A DNA stretch of 5,349 bases from an uncultured Angelakisella sp. (lineage in GTDB: Bacteria > Bacillota > Clostridia > Oscillospirales > Ruminococcaceae). The DNA lies in NCBI GenBank assembly GCA_947564495.1, contig CANOCD010000105.1, positions 1 to 5,349 on the forward strand. The letters run 5' to 3'. Within the stretch, counting starts at the first letter, position 1; the number at the start of each line of letters is the position of its first letter. The notes beneath the pieces were generated by a model. It saw only the letters and a list, made by a program, of their open reading frames with translations, was not told the origin of the DNA and made no database searches. The position numbers were made by a program, and so were the translations under genes. This document shows positions 1 through 5,272 of this stretch, piece by piece.

Positions 1-1174
1 GGTAGAGGTAATACCTGGGCACCTTGAGGATGCGGATGAAGATCCGCATCCCGAACAGCTCCAGCACGAACATCATAATAGTGCAGAGGATGAGGGCGGT
101 GTAGACGCTGTAGACAAAGGTGGCGTTGTTCTGGAAGAGCAGGGGGCCGGGGGAGATCCCGGCGATGGTCAGTCCCCCCAGGAGGATGGCGGTGGGCCCG
201 TCCCCGGGGATGCCCAAGGTGAGAAGGGGGATCATGGCCCCGCCGATGCAGGCGTTGTTGGAGGCTTCCGAGGCGATGAGGCCGTCCACGCAGCCGGTGC
301 CGAACTTCTCCGGCTCCTTGCTGGTCTGCTTGGCCACCGAGTAGGCGATGACGTTGGAGGTGGCGCCCCCCACCCCGGGCAGCACGCCGATGGCGATGCC
401 GATGGCGATGGAGCGGACAAAGTTGAAAGCCTGACCCGCCAGATCGGACAGCTTGAAACCCAGCCCCTTGAATTTGTAGTCCTGGATGACCTCGGCGTTG
501 TCCAGGGAGGGCCGGGGGCAGGAGTGGGCCAGGATGTCGGCCACGGCGAACATCCCCACCATGACCGGCAGGTTCTGAAAGCCCAGGTTCAGCGCCTTGA
601 CCCCAAAGGTGAAGCGGATGGCGCTGCCCACCGGGGCCACCCCCACCATGGAGACCACAAGGCCCAGCACCGAGGCGGTGAGGCCCTTGGTGGCCGATTC
701 CGAGATAAGGACACTGAGCAGCACCAGGGCGAAGAAGCAGACCGAGAAGTATTCGTAGGGGCCGAACTTCAGGGCGGCCCGGGCGATGACCGGGGCCAGG
801 AACATGAGGACGGTCACCGAGACCAGGGTGCCCACAAGGGAGGAGAACATGGCGATCCCCAGGGCCTTGCCCGCCTGACCTTTTTTGGCCATGGGGCTGC
901 CGTCAAAGGTGGTGGCCACCGAGGAAGGGGTCCCGGGGATGTTCAGCAGGATGGCCGAAATGAGACCCCCGGAGATGCCGCCAATGTACAGGGCGATGAG
1001 AAAGGCGACGCTCATGGTGCTGGGCAGCTTGTAGCTGATGGGCAGGCAGAGGGCCAGGGCCATGGTGGCCGACAGCCCGGGGACGGCGCCAAAGACGATG
1101 CCCACCATGGTGCCGAAGAGCATGAGCAGAAGGCAGGGAACGGTGAGGACGGCTAACATTCCATCTACCAGCAT
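1..1174 (-). CDS. tctA: TctA, large membrane subunit of a tripartite tricarboxylate transporter (partial, C-terminus off the left edge)
   Basis: Reading the minus strand from the ATG at 1174 gives 391 open codons to the window edge; family members are about 500 residues, so roughly the last fifth is missing. TctA is the multi-spanning permease that moves the carboxylate delivered by TctC, using an ion gradient. Family signatures are plain: GAVPGLSATMALAL at about 29-42, LLNIPGTPSSVATTFDG at about 76-92 followed by MAKKGQAGKALG, then in the second half GVLPGVGGATSNVIAYSVAK (263-282), FGTGCVDGLIASEASNNA (291-308), LLTLGIPGDGPTAILLGG (317-334) and GISPGPLLF (339-347). The paired PG-rich motifs reflect the known internal duplication of this family. 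Hydrophobic segments fill most of the rest. A GGCGGAG Shine-Dalgarno lies 8 nt before the ATG. It follows tctB by 79 nt and is the third gene of the operon. No frameshift or stop is seen. Family assignment is secure; the substrate is unknown. Confidence 0.96.
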   Translation of the reverse strand, partial: MLVDGMLAVLTVPCLLLMLFGTMVGIVFGAVPGLSATMALALCLPISYKLPSTMSVAFLIALYIGGISGGLISAILLNIPGTPSSVATTFDGSPMAKKGQAGKALGIAMFSSLVGTLVSVTVLMFLAPVIARAALKFGPYEYFSVCFFALVLLSVLISESATKGLTASVLGLVVSMVGVAPVGSAIRFTFGVKALNLGFQNLPVMVGMFAVADILAHSCPRPSLDNAEVIQDYKFKGLGFKLSDLAGQAFNFVRSIAIGIAIGVLPGVGGATSNVIAYSVAKQTSKEPEKFGTGCVDGLIASEASNNACIGGAMIPLLTLGIPGDGPTAILLGGLTIAGISPGPLLFQNNATFVYSVYTALILCTIMMFVLELFGMRIFIRILKVPRYYLY

Positions 1175-1182
1175 AGGCAAAA

Positions 1183-1193
1183 CTCCGCCGGAG
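1183..1193 (-). promoter_or_regulatory. tctA ribosome binding site within a small palindrome
   Basis: On the minus strand the 11 bases CTCCGGCGGAG end 8 nt before the tctA ATG. The 3' half (GGCGGAG) is the only good Shine-Dalgarno and supports that start. The 5' CTCC can pair with GGAG across a three-base GGC centre, so the site could be partly masked in RNA. The stem is only four pairs, so masking is an inference and may be trivial. Confidence 0.45.
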
Positions 1194-1253
1194 CGGTATC
1201 CGGTCGCAAAAACGGGAAAGCAGCCGCAAAATTTGCTCTCCCTGTTGGGCAGG

Positions 1254-1739
1254 TCACAGGAAATTGGACAGCAGTCCCGCCGGGAGGCGCAGCTTGAGGA
1301 CATAGGCGAAGATGCCATGGACCAGCAGGGCCACCGCCACGGCCAGACCGGCGGAAACCAGGTAGTTCCGCTTCTCCTTGGGGACCATGAGCAGGGACTG
1401 GCAGAAGACGTAAAGGGCTGTCATGGGGAGAAAGCCGATCCTCTGCATCCCCGCCACATAGAGGACCAGCAGCCCCAGGGCCAGGAAGAACCGGATCACC
1501 GGCACCCGGTCGGGGGCTTTCCGCTCCGCCGCCCCCTCTTCCTTGGGGGCCCGGAAGAACTGGACCAGAAAGCTGCAGGCGCAGCAGAAGAGGAGGACCG
1601 AGCCCACCTTGGGCAGGAAATCCGCCCCCGCCCCCAACGCCCCGGACACGGGAATCCGGATGGCGTTGAGGAACAGGGCGACGCTTAGGACGAGGAGCAA
1701 AAGGGCGATGACCAGGTTTTCTTTTTTCTTGGATGACAT
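1254..1739 (-). CDS. tctB: TctB, small membrane subunit of the tripartite tricarboxylate transporter
   Basis: A 161-residue hydrophobic protein between tctC and tctA. TctB is the small, poorly conserved membrane partner of TctA. The N-terminus is basic (SSKKKEN) and is followed by hydrophobic segments at about 8-27, 44-62, 80-98, 101-118 and 126-148, of which four or five span the membrane; the charged stretch at about 63-80 (rich in K, E and R) is a loop between the second and third. The ending FAYVLKLRLPAGLL resembles the usual TctB C-terminal pattern of an aromatic, a hydrophobic run and LPxG. Length fits the family (about 140-170). The ATG at 1739 has an excellent AGGAGG six bases upstream. 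The gene starts 78 nt after the tctC stop and ends 79 nt before tctA, so the three are surely cotranscribed. Assignment rests on position, size and topology more than on conserved residues. Confidence 0.92.
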   Translation of the reverse strand: MSSKKKENLVIALLLLVLSVALFLNAIRIPVSGALGAGADFLPKVGSVLLFCCACSFLVQFFRAPKEEGAAERKAPDRVPVIRFFLALGLLVLYVAGMQRIGFLPMTALYVFCQSLLMVPKEKRNYLVSAGLAVAVALLVHGIFAYVLKLRLPAGLLSNFL

Positions 1740-1740
1740 G

Positions 1741-1755
1741 GGATACCTCCTATCC
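1741..1755 (-). promoter_or_regulatory. tctB ribosome binding site displayed in a mini-hairpin loop
   Basis: The minus strand reads GGATA-GGAGG-TATCC just before the tctB start codon. The two five-base arms are exact reverse complements and the loop is the GGAGG Shine-Dalgarno core, which lies 6-7 nt from the ATG. Such a stem would present the site rather than hide it. A five-pair stem may be chance, but the ribosome site itself is certain and fixes the start. Confidence 0.55.
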
Positions 1756-1760
1756 GCAAG

Positions 1761-1795
1761 GGGAAGGGGCGCCGGGGGACCGCCGGCCCCTTCCC
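1761..1795 (-). other. GC-rich intercistronic stem-loop between tctC and tctB
   Basis: Arms 1761-1770 and 1786-1795 (GGGAAGGGGC and GCCCCTTCCC on the plus strand) are perfectly complementary over 10 bp, with a 15-base GC-rich loop that can pair further inside. In the operon mRNA the stem starts 22 nt after the tctC stop. It is not followed by a U-tract (next transcribed bases are CTTGCGG), so it is not a standard terminator. By analogy with other binding-protein operons it may stop 3' exonucleases and give extra tctC message, or act as a partial attenuator; this role is inferred. Confidence 0.6.
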
Positions 1796-1817
1796 TTCCC
1801 GTGTTCCCGCAAAAATT

Positions 1818-2804
1818 TTATTGCCAGGTGTAACCGGCCAGCTGATCCCAGACCTCGGCCAGGATCTTGGAGGCCTCCTGGGGCTCCTTGTAGTAGGGCT
1901 CCTGCTTGTAGGCGGTCATGATGGTGTCGGCGTAGCCCTTGTCGTCAAAGATGGCCTCCTGGCAGAGGGCGGCGAACTTGTCGATGATGGCCTGTTCGGT
2001 CCCCTTGGGGAAGAGCATCTGGTAGTAGGTGGGCAGGGTGACGGCGGTGGTCCCCAGATCATTCTCCAGGATGGTCAGTTCGCCGGTAGCCACGTAGTCG
2101 GTGACGTCGCTGGCGGAGACATAGATGAAGTCCACGTGGCCGCCCAGAAGGGAGGCCAGACGGTCGGCGGCGCCGCCGGCGTCCACGATGGTAAGGTTGG
2201 CGCCCCGGTCCCGAAGCTCGAATCCGGCCATCATAATGAGGGAACCGGCGCTGGCCCCGTAGATCATGCCGTTATGCTCCTGGGAGTAGGTGATGACCTC
2301 GGAGAGCTTGCTGATCCCCAGGTCGGAACGGGCCACCAAAGCCCCGTCGTCCCGGTAGCCCACGATGCCGCCCACCTCAAGGTCGTCATAGGTGAGGGTG
2401 GAGTTGCCGGTAAAGTAGTTGACCATAAAGGTCAGGTGGTTAAAGAGGATGGTGTAGCCGTCGGGCTCGGAGGAAAGGGCCTGTAGACTGCCCACGGCCC
2501 CGCTGTTGCCGTTGACGTTGGTGACCACGAAGCTCTGGCCGGAAACGGCGGTGAGACGCTCGCACAGGGCCCGGGCGTTAAAGTCGGAGTCGCCGCCGGG
2601 GTTGTAGGGGACGATGACGGTGACCGATTTTTCGGGCCAAGGGGTCTCGGCAGGCTGGCTGCTCTGGGTGTCCTGACTGCCGGGGGCGGGGCTCTGGGGG
2701 GAAGGGGAGGGGCTTTCCGGAGCGGAGCCGGAACAGCCCGTGACCAAGGCCAGGAGCATCGTGGCGGACAGAAGCAGCGCAATGATCTTGTTGACATTCT
2801 TCAT
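1818..2804 (-). CDS. tctC: TctC-family substrate-binding lipoprotein of the tripartite tricarboxylate transporter
   Basis: A 328-residue extracytoplasmic binding protein that captures the ligand for TctAB. The N-terminus MKNVNKII plus a hydrophobic stretch to residue 22 ends in the lipobox LVTGC, placing the lipidated cysteine at 24; residues 25-55 are a Ser/Pro/Gln-rich tether typical of Gram-positive lipoproteins. The mature domain opens with VTVIVPYNPGGDSDFNAR (61-78), the TctC/Bug loop with its conserved Gly-Gly and Asp74, followed by GNSGAVGS (99-106), EPDGYTIL (113-120), YGASAGS (182-188), GGAADRLASLLGGHVD (210-225) and FPKGTEQAIIDK (265-276), all family landmarks. Length is normal apart from the tether. 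The ATG at 2804 has GGAGGG 8 nt upstream. It is the first gene of the operon. Bug-type proteins bind di- and tricarboxylates, aromatic acids, amino acids or nicotinate-like ligands; the one here cannot be told from sequence. Confidence 0.96.
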   Translation of the reverse strand: MKNVNKIIALLLSATMLLALVTGCSGSAPESPSPSPQSPAPGSQDTQSSQPAETPWPEKSVTVIVPYNPGGDSDFNARALCERLTAVSGQSFVVTNVNGNSGAVGSLQALSSEPDGYTILFNHLTFMVNYFTGNSTLTYDDLEVGGIVGYRDDGALVARSDLGISKLSEVITYSQEHNGMIYGASAGSLIMMAGFELRDRGANLTIVDAGGAADRLASLLGGHVDFIYVSASDVTDYVATGELTILENDLGTTAVTLPTYYQMLFPKGTEQAIIDKFAALCQEAIFDDKGYADTIMTAYKQEPYYKEPQEASKILAEVWDQLAGYTWQ

Positions 2805-2846
2805 GATTTTGACCCTCCATTTTTAGCGTTATCTTTTCAGGCCCGG

Positions 2847-2862
2847 CGGGACCCGGGTCCCG
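2847..2862. repeat. Perfect 16-base palindrome just upstream of the tctC ribosome binding site
   Basis: The sequence CGGGACCCGGGTCCCG is its own reverse complement. It ends 28 nt before the tctC Shine-Dalgarno (2813-2818). In RNA it could fold as a six-pair stem with a CCGG loop; in DNA it is a symmetric protein-binding candidate. No U-tract follows it. Confidence 0.6.
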
Positions 2863-2940
2863 ATGACCAAAGGGGACGTTTTGGGAAAAAGGGTGCAGAA
2901 AACCAGGCCCTCAGAGAGAGCAAGATCCTGTTCTTTTTTT

Positions 2941-2967
2941 GCCCGGTACCGCTCCGGAGCCCCGGGC
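2941..2967. repeat. Nested inverted repeat in the tctC leader
   Basis: Outer arms GCCCGG (2941-2946) and CCGGGC (2962-2967) enclose a second perfect palindrome, GCTCCGGAGC (2951-2960). The tctC transcript carries A residues, not U, right after this stem (a run of seven T lies at 2934-2940 on the plus strand), so it does not look like a terminator for either strand. Confidence 0.5.
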
Positions 2968-3010
2968 ATCGGCGTTTCTGCAAAAAAGACTTATGGATTC
3001 CAAGCGTTTC

Positions 3011-3056
3011 CGCCCGTCTGTTCCCCCGGTGAAAGGGCGGGAGACGGCGGCGGGCG
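3011..3056. repeat. Bulged inverted repeat in the tctC leader
   Basis: CGCCCGTCT (3011-3019) can pair with AGACG (3042-3046) and then GGCG (3053-3056) after skipping six bases, nine pairs in all, with CCC/GGG pairing possible inside. The fit is imperfect and the area is very GC-rich, so part of it may be compositional. Confidence 0.3.
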
Positions 3057-3068
3057 CCTCTGTTCCAA

Positions 3069-3104
3069 TGTGGAAAAACCAGGTAGAAGAAATCGTTTTC
3101 CACA
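3069..3104. repeat. Perfect 9-bp inverted repeat in the tctC leader
   Basis: TGTGGAAAA (3069-3077) and TTTTCCACA (3096-3104) are exact reverse complements separated by 18 bases. The arms are mixed in composition, so this is less likely to be a GC artefact than its neighbours. It lies about 40-75 nt into the inferred tctC transcript. Confidence 0.5.
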
Positions 3105-3140
3105 AAATATCCGGGGCGCCGCCCTGGCAGTTCATCAAAA

Positions 3141-3159
3141 GGTCTGATTTAATGATACC
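3141..3159. promoter_or_regulatory. Operator-like palindrome over the tctC -10 element
   Basis: The 19 bases at 3141-3159 have the symmetric form GGT-N-T-N-ATT-N-AAT-N-A-N-ACC, nine bases on each side around 3150 with seven of the nine pairs matching. It covers the proposed tctC -10 and transcription start, a position suited to repression. The symmetric T/A pairs are spaced 9 and 13 rather than 11, so it is not a standard LysR-type box and may serve another regulator. Confidence 0.4.
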
Positions 3160-3181
3160 AGGGCCCCTTGCGGAATGTCAA
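3152..3181 (-). promoter_or_regulatory. Sigma-A type promoter for tctCBA
   Basis: On the minus strand a perfect TTGACA (3181-3176) is followed after 18 bases by TATCAT (3157-3152), which is preceded by TG one base upstream, giving an extended -10. The expected start is near 3145. It interlocks with the divergent regulator promoter: the tctC -35 lies inside the other promoter's spacer. The match is good but unverified, and the distance to tctC is long. Confidence 0.6.
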
Positions 3182-3196
3182 GATTCATTCTATAAT
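3168..3196 (+). promoter_or_regulatory. Sigma-A type promoter for the first LysR-type regulator gene
   Basis: TTGCGG (3168-3173) and a consensus TATAAT (3191-3196) are separated by exactly 17 bases. The expected start is near 3203, leaving an untranslated leader of about 30-38 nt. The -35 is weak beyond TTG. It shares DNA with the tctC promoter, so the two can hardly be occupied at once. Confidence 0.65.
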
Positions 3197-3205
3197 AGTC
3201 TATAA
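3189..3205. promoter_or_regulatory. Candidate LysR-type box (T-N11-A) and tandem TCTATAA repeat
   Basis: Bases 3193-3205 form a T-N11-A element, TAATAG-T-CTATAA, symmetric at five of six positions around 3199. The same stretch holds TCTATAA twice (3189-3195 and 3199-3205), 10 bp apart, i.e. one helical turn. It covers the -10 and start of the regulator gene, and is centred about 54 bp upstream of the inferred tctC start, close to where LysR-type proteins usually have their recognition site. Autorepression plus activation of tctCBA is inferred. Confidence 0.45.
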
Positions 3206-3231
3206 GCAAACACTAATAAAGAGAGGCGGTT

Positions 3232-4182
3232 TTGGAGAATATGAGGCTAAGGTCCATCGAATATTTCCTGTGCATCGTCCGGGAGGGGAGCTTTTCGGCG
3301 GCGGCGGAAAAGCTGTACATCAGCCAGTCGGCCCTGAGCCAGCAGATCAAAAAGCTGGAGGCGGAGCTGGGCGGGGCGCTGTTCGACCGTTCCAAGCACA
3401 CCGCCACCCTGACCGAGGCGGGAGCCCTCTTTGTGGAGGACGGGGAGCAGATGCTCCAGATCTATCAGCACACCCTCCGGCGGGTCCGGGAGATCCAGGA
3501 CCCGGGGTCGGGCATGGTCCGCTTTGGCATCTCCCCCTTTTACAGCCGCTACTACCTTCCTTCCATCCTGCCGCCGCTCCACAGGCAGTACCCGGACCTG
3601 AAGTACGAGGTGGTGGAGGACTACTCGGGCAAGCTGGAGGCGCTGCTGCTGGAGCGGAAGCTGGATTTCGCCCTGGTGCCCTCGGTGCCGGAAAACCCCA
3701 AGCTGGAGTACAAGCCGGTCTTTCTGGAGGAGATCCTCCTGGCGGTGAACCGGAACGACCCGGTCAACCGCTTTTCCACCCCGGGCCCGGCGGGGGGCCT
3801 GCCCTACATGGCCCTGGGGGAGATGCGCCGGGAGCCCTTCATCATCCTAAAGGAGGTGCAGAAGGTGTCCGCCCTCTGCCTCAGCCTCTGCAAGCAGGCG
3901 GGGTTCCAGGCCAACGTCGTCTGCGAGACGATGAACTGGGACACCCTGAATATGCTTGTCGCCAACGGCCTCGGGGTGGGCTTTGTCCCCGATCTGCTCG
4001 TCAACACCATCGACGAGGCCATCCGCCCCCTGTACTACCGCCTGAACCCCGGCGTCCACCGGGCCTACAGTGTAGCATATCCCAAGGGGGTCACGATAAA
4101 CCCCCTGACCAACCGGGTCATCGAGAGTTTCAAGGAGTCGTTCCGGTCCATCCGGGTGCCCTGTGCCGTGGAGCGGCTGTAG
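3232..4182 (+). CDS. LysR-type transcriptional regulator, divergent from tctCBA
   Basis: A 316-residue DNA-binding regulator with the normal LysR layout: an N-terminal winged helix-turn-helix at about 4-63, with the recognition region GSFSAAAEKLYISQSALSQQ near 19-38, followed by KLEAELGGALFDR and a linker helix to about 90, then a two-lobed periplasmic-binding-protein-like effector domain from about 94 (MVRFGISPFYSRYYLPSILP) to about 305, including GKLEALLLERKLDFALV and LVANGLGVGFVPDLL. The start is uncertain. TTG at 3232 has AGAGG five bases upstream; ATG at 3241 aligns best with family N-termini (MRLRSIEYF) but its nearest GGAG is only three bases away. The gene is divergent from tctC and shares its promoter region, so it very likely controls the transporter, probably with the transported ligand or a metabolite as co-inducer. 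That link is inferred from position. It ends 70 nt before a strong terminator. Confidence 0.95.
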   Translation: MENMRLRSIEYFLCIVREGSFSAAAEKLYISQSALSQQIKKLEAELGGALFDRSKHTATLTEAGALFVEDGEQMLQIYQHTLRRVREIQDPGSGMVRFGISPFYSRYYLPSILPPLHRQYPDLKYEVVEDYSGKLEALLLERKLDFALVPSVPENPKLEYKPVFLEEILLAVNRNDPVNRFSTPGPAGGLPYMALGEMRREPFIILKEVQKVSALCLSLCKQAGFQANVVCETMNWDTLNMLVANGLGVGFVPDLLVNTIDEAIRPLYYRLNPGVHRAYSVAYPKGVTINPLTNRVIESFKESFRSIRVPCAVERL

Positions 4183-4252
4183 CGGAGATCGCCCGCCCCG
4201 CCGGATGCCCACCGGGGGTTCGCCACGGAAGTAATGATCGGGGGATAAGATG

Positions 4253-4290
4253 AGGAAGCTCCCCTCTGCTTCGGCAGGGGGGAGCTTCCT
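4253..4290. terminator. Strong hairpin terminator between convergent regulator genes
   Basis: Arms 4253-4269 and 4274-4290 pair over 17 bp with a single G-T mismatch (4265/4278), closing a C(TTCG)G tetraloop, one of the most stable RNA loops. On the plus strand it is followed by TTTCGCTGTTGT, a broken T-tract; on the minus strand the T-rich follow-up is weaker (CATCTTATC). It lies 70 nt after the first regulator gene and 45 nt past the stop of the second, so it probably ends both, best for the plus-strand transcript. Confidence 0.85.
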
Positions 4291-4334
4291 TTCGCTGTTG
4301 TATGCTGTTCTCTGAATGCCTTCAAAATGGGCCC

Positions 4335-5264
4335 TCACAGATTCTTCCTCACGATCTCGATAAAGTCCCGGAAGTAGGTCGGCTGGTGGCTGTTTTTCAT
4401 ATAGGCCAAAGAGAGGTCCAGCAGGGTGTGGGGGCTCCCTATGGAAAAAAGGGAAAGGGGCTGGGGCAGGGCGATCTGGTGGGCGTAGGTTTCGGCCACA
4501 AAGCAGACCCCGGTCCCCATGCAGACCAGTTTCAATGCCGCTTCGATGCTGCGGGTGACCAGAAGGACGGGGGGCTTGATCCCGGCCTCGGAAAAGACCC
4601 TGTCGGCCGCCTGCCTTGTGCGCTGGTCCTCATGCTGGAGGATGAACTCCTCCTCCTTGAACAGCCGGATGTCGATCTGGGGATAAGGACGGCCCGCAAC
4701 CGTTTTCCCCTGGGCCGCAAGGGGGTGCCGCCGGGGCAGGGCCAGCAGGACCTCGTCATGGCGGATCAGCGTTGAGACAATGTCCGGGTGCTTTGTCGCC
4801 AAATTCAGAATGGCGAAATCCACCTCCCCTTCCACCAGCAGCTTTTCCAGCCCCTGGGAGTGGACCTCCTTGACCACAATATCCACATGGGGGTACAGCC
4901 TGCGGTAATGGGGCACGATAAAGGGCAGCACGTAGGAGGAGCGAAGCGTCGGCAGGGCCAGCCGGAGGCGCCCCCGGTTGCTGGCGTCGATGTCGGCAAA
5001 CTCGTTCTGCATCTGTAACTCCAGCGCCATGATCTTTTTGGCGTAGTAGAGGTAGCGTTCCCCCTCGTAGGTGGGGATGAACCGGTTCCCCAGGCGGTTG
5101 AAAAGCCGGACCCCCAGGCGATGCTCCAGATGGTGCAGAAACCGGCTGAGGGCGGGCTGGGTGATAAAAAGGGATTCCGCGGCCTGGCTGATGCTCTGGT
5201 ATTGCTCGATGGCGACGATGTACTCCATGTTCCGGTTCCCGATCTGGAAAAATTTTTGTTCCAT
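4335..5264 (-). CDS. Second LysR-type transcriptional regulator, convergent with the first
   Basis: A 309-residue regulator from the ATG at 5264. An upstream in-frame start at 5309 would add 15 residues, but the 5264 ATG has AAAGGTGG four bases upstream and gives a normal-length protein, so I prefer it. The winged helix-turn-helix occupies about 10-68, with SISQAAESLFITQPALSRFLHHLE at 24-47 and LGVRLFNR after it; a linker helix follows (to about 92) and the effector domain begins near GRLRLALPTLRSSYVLPFIVP, with LEKLLVEGEVDFAILNL and LVCMGTGVCFVAE as further family landmarks. It is only distantly similar to the first regulator (shared family positions, differing effector domains), so it is not a recent duplicate. 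It converges with the first regulator, so it more likely controls a gene to the right of the window than tctCBA. Its effector is unknown. Confidence 0.95.
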   Translation of the reverse strand: MEQKFFQIGNRNMEYIVAIEQYQSISQAAESLFITQPALSRFLHHLEHRLGVRLFNRLGNRFIPTYEGERYLYYAKKIMALELQMQNEFADIDASNRGRLRLALPTLRSSYVLPFIVPHYRRLYPHVDIVVKEVHSQGLEKLLVEGEVDFAILNLATKHPDIVSTLIRHDEVLLALPRRHPLAAQGKTVAGRPYPQIDIRLFKEEEFILQHEDQRTRQAADRVFSEAGIKPPVLLVTRSIEAALKLVCMGTGVCFVAETYAHQIALPQPLSLFSIGSPHTLLDLSLAYMKNSHQPTYFRDFIEIVRKNL

Positions 5265-5272
5265 AAAACCAC

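Larger units (their letters stand above)
2805..3145 (-). promoter_or_regulatory. Inferred long 5' leader of the tctCBA mRNA, rich in inverted repeats
   Basis: No convincing gene lies in this stretch. The best promoter for tctC is at 3152-3181, which would make the untranslated leader about 340 nt. It contains several inverted repeats listed separately (3069-3104, 3011-3056, 2941-2967, 2847-2862). None is followed by a run of U in the tctC transcript, and I do not recognise a known riboswitch class. The open frames across it have no ribosome site or family features. A second, closer promoter cannot be excluded, although I found no good -35/-10 pair near the gene. Confidence 0.4.

Noticed and set aside
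370..415. Tandem-looking gccgatggcgat units in tctA
   Set aside because: They encode the repeated Ile/Ala/Gly run of a membrane helix (AIGIAIG) and are explained by codon choice.
524..1156. Long plus-strand open frame of 210 codons opposite tctA
   Set aside because: It is antisense to a clear TctA frame, and its Gly/His/Asp-rich, low-complexity translation is what GC-rich membrane-protein coding sequence gives on the opposite strand.
1..1174. Apparent absence of a stop codon for tctA, suggesting a broken gene
   Set aside because: The frame is open to the window edge and the family motifs are intact; it is cut by the window, not damaged.
1821..2486. 221-codon plus-strand frame opposite tctC
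   Set aside because: The Gly/Val-rich translation has no recognisable features and mirrors the TctC coding sequence.
2941..2967. Nested palindrome beside a seven-T run, considered as a terminator
   Set aside because: The T-run precedes the stem on the plus strand, and on the minus strand the stem is followed by A, so neither strand shows stem then U-tract.
2805..3145. Riboswitch or T-box in the tctC leader
   Set aside because: I could not recognise the conserved core of any known class; only generic inverted repeats are visible.
2837..3147. Small open frames on both strands in the tctC leader (about 75-94 codons)
   Set aside because: They overlap one another, have no ribosome binding site, are Arg/Pro/Ser-rich and resemble no family; the span is better read as a non-coding leader.
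3168..4253. 361-codon plus-strand frame longer than the regulator it overlaps
   Set aside because: It is a shifted frame over the LysR-type gene; the translation is Gly/Pro/Ala-rich with no domain, while the other frame gives a complete LysR-type protein.
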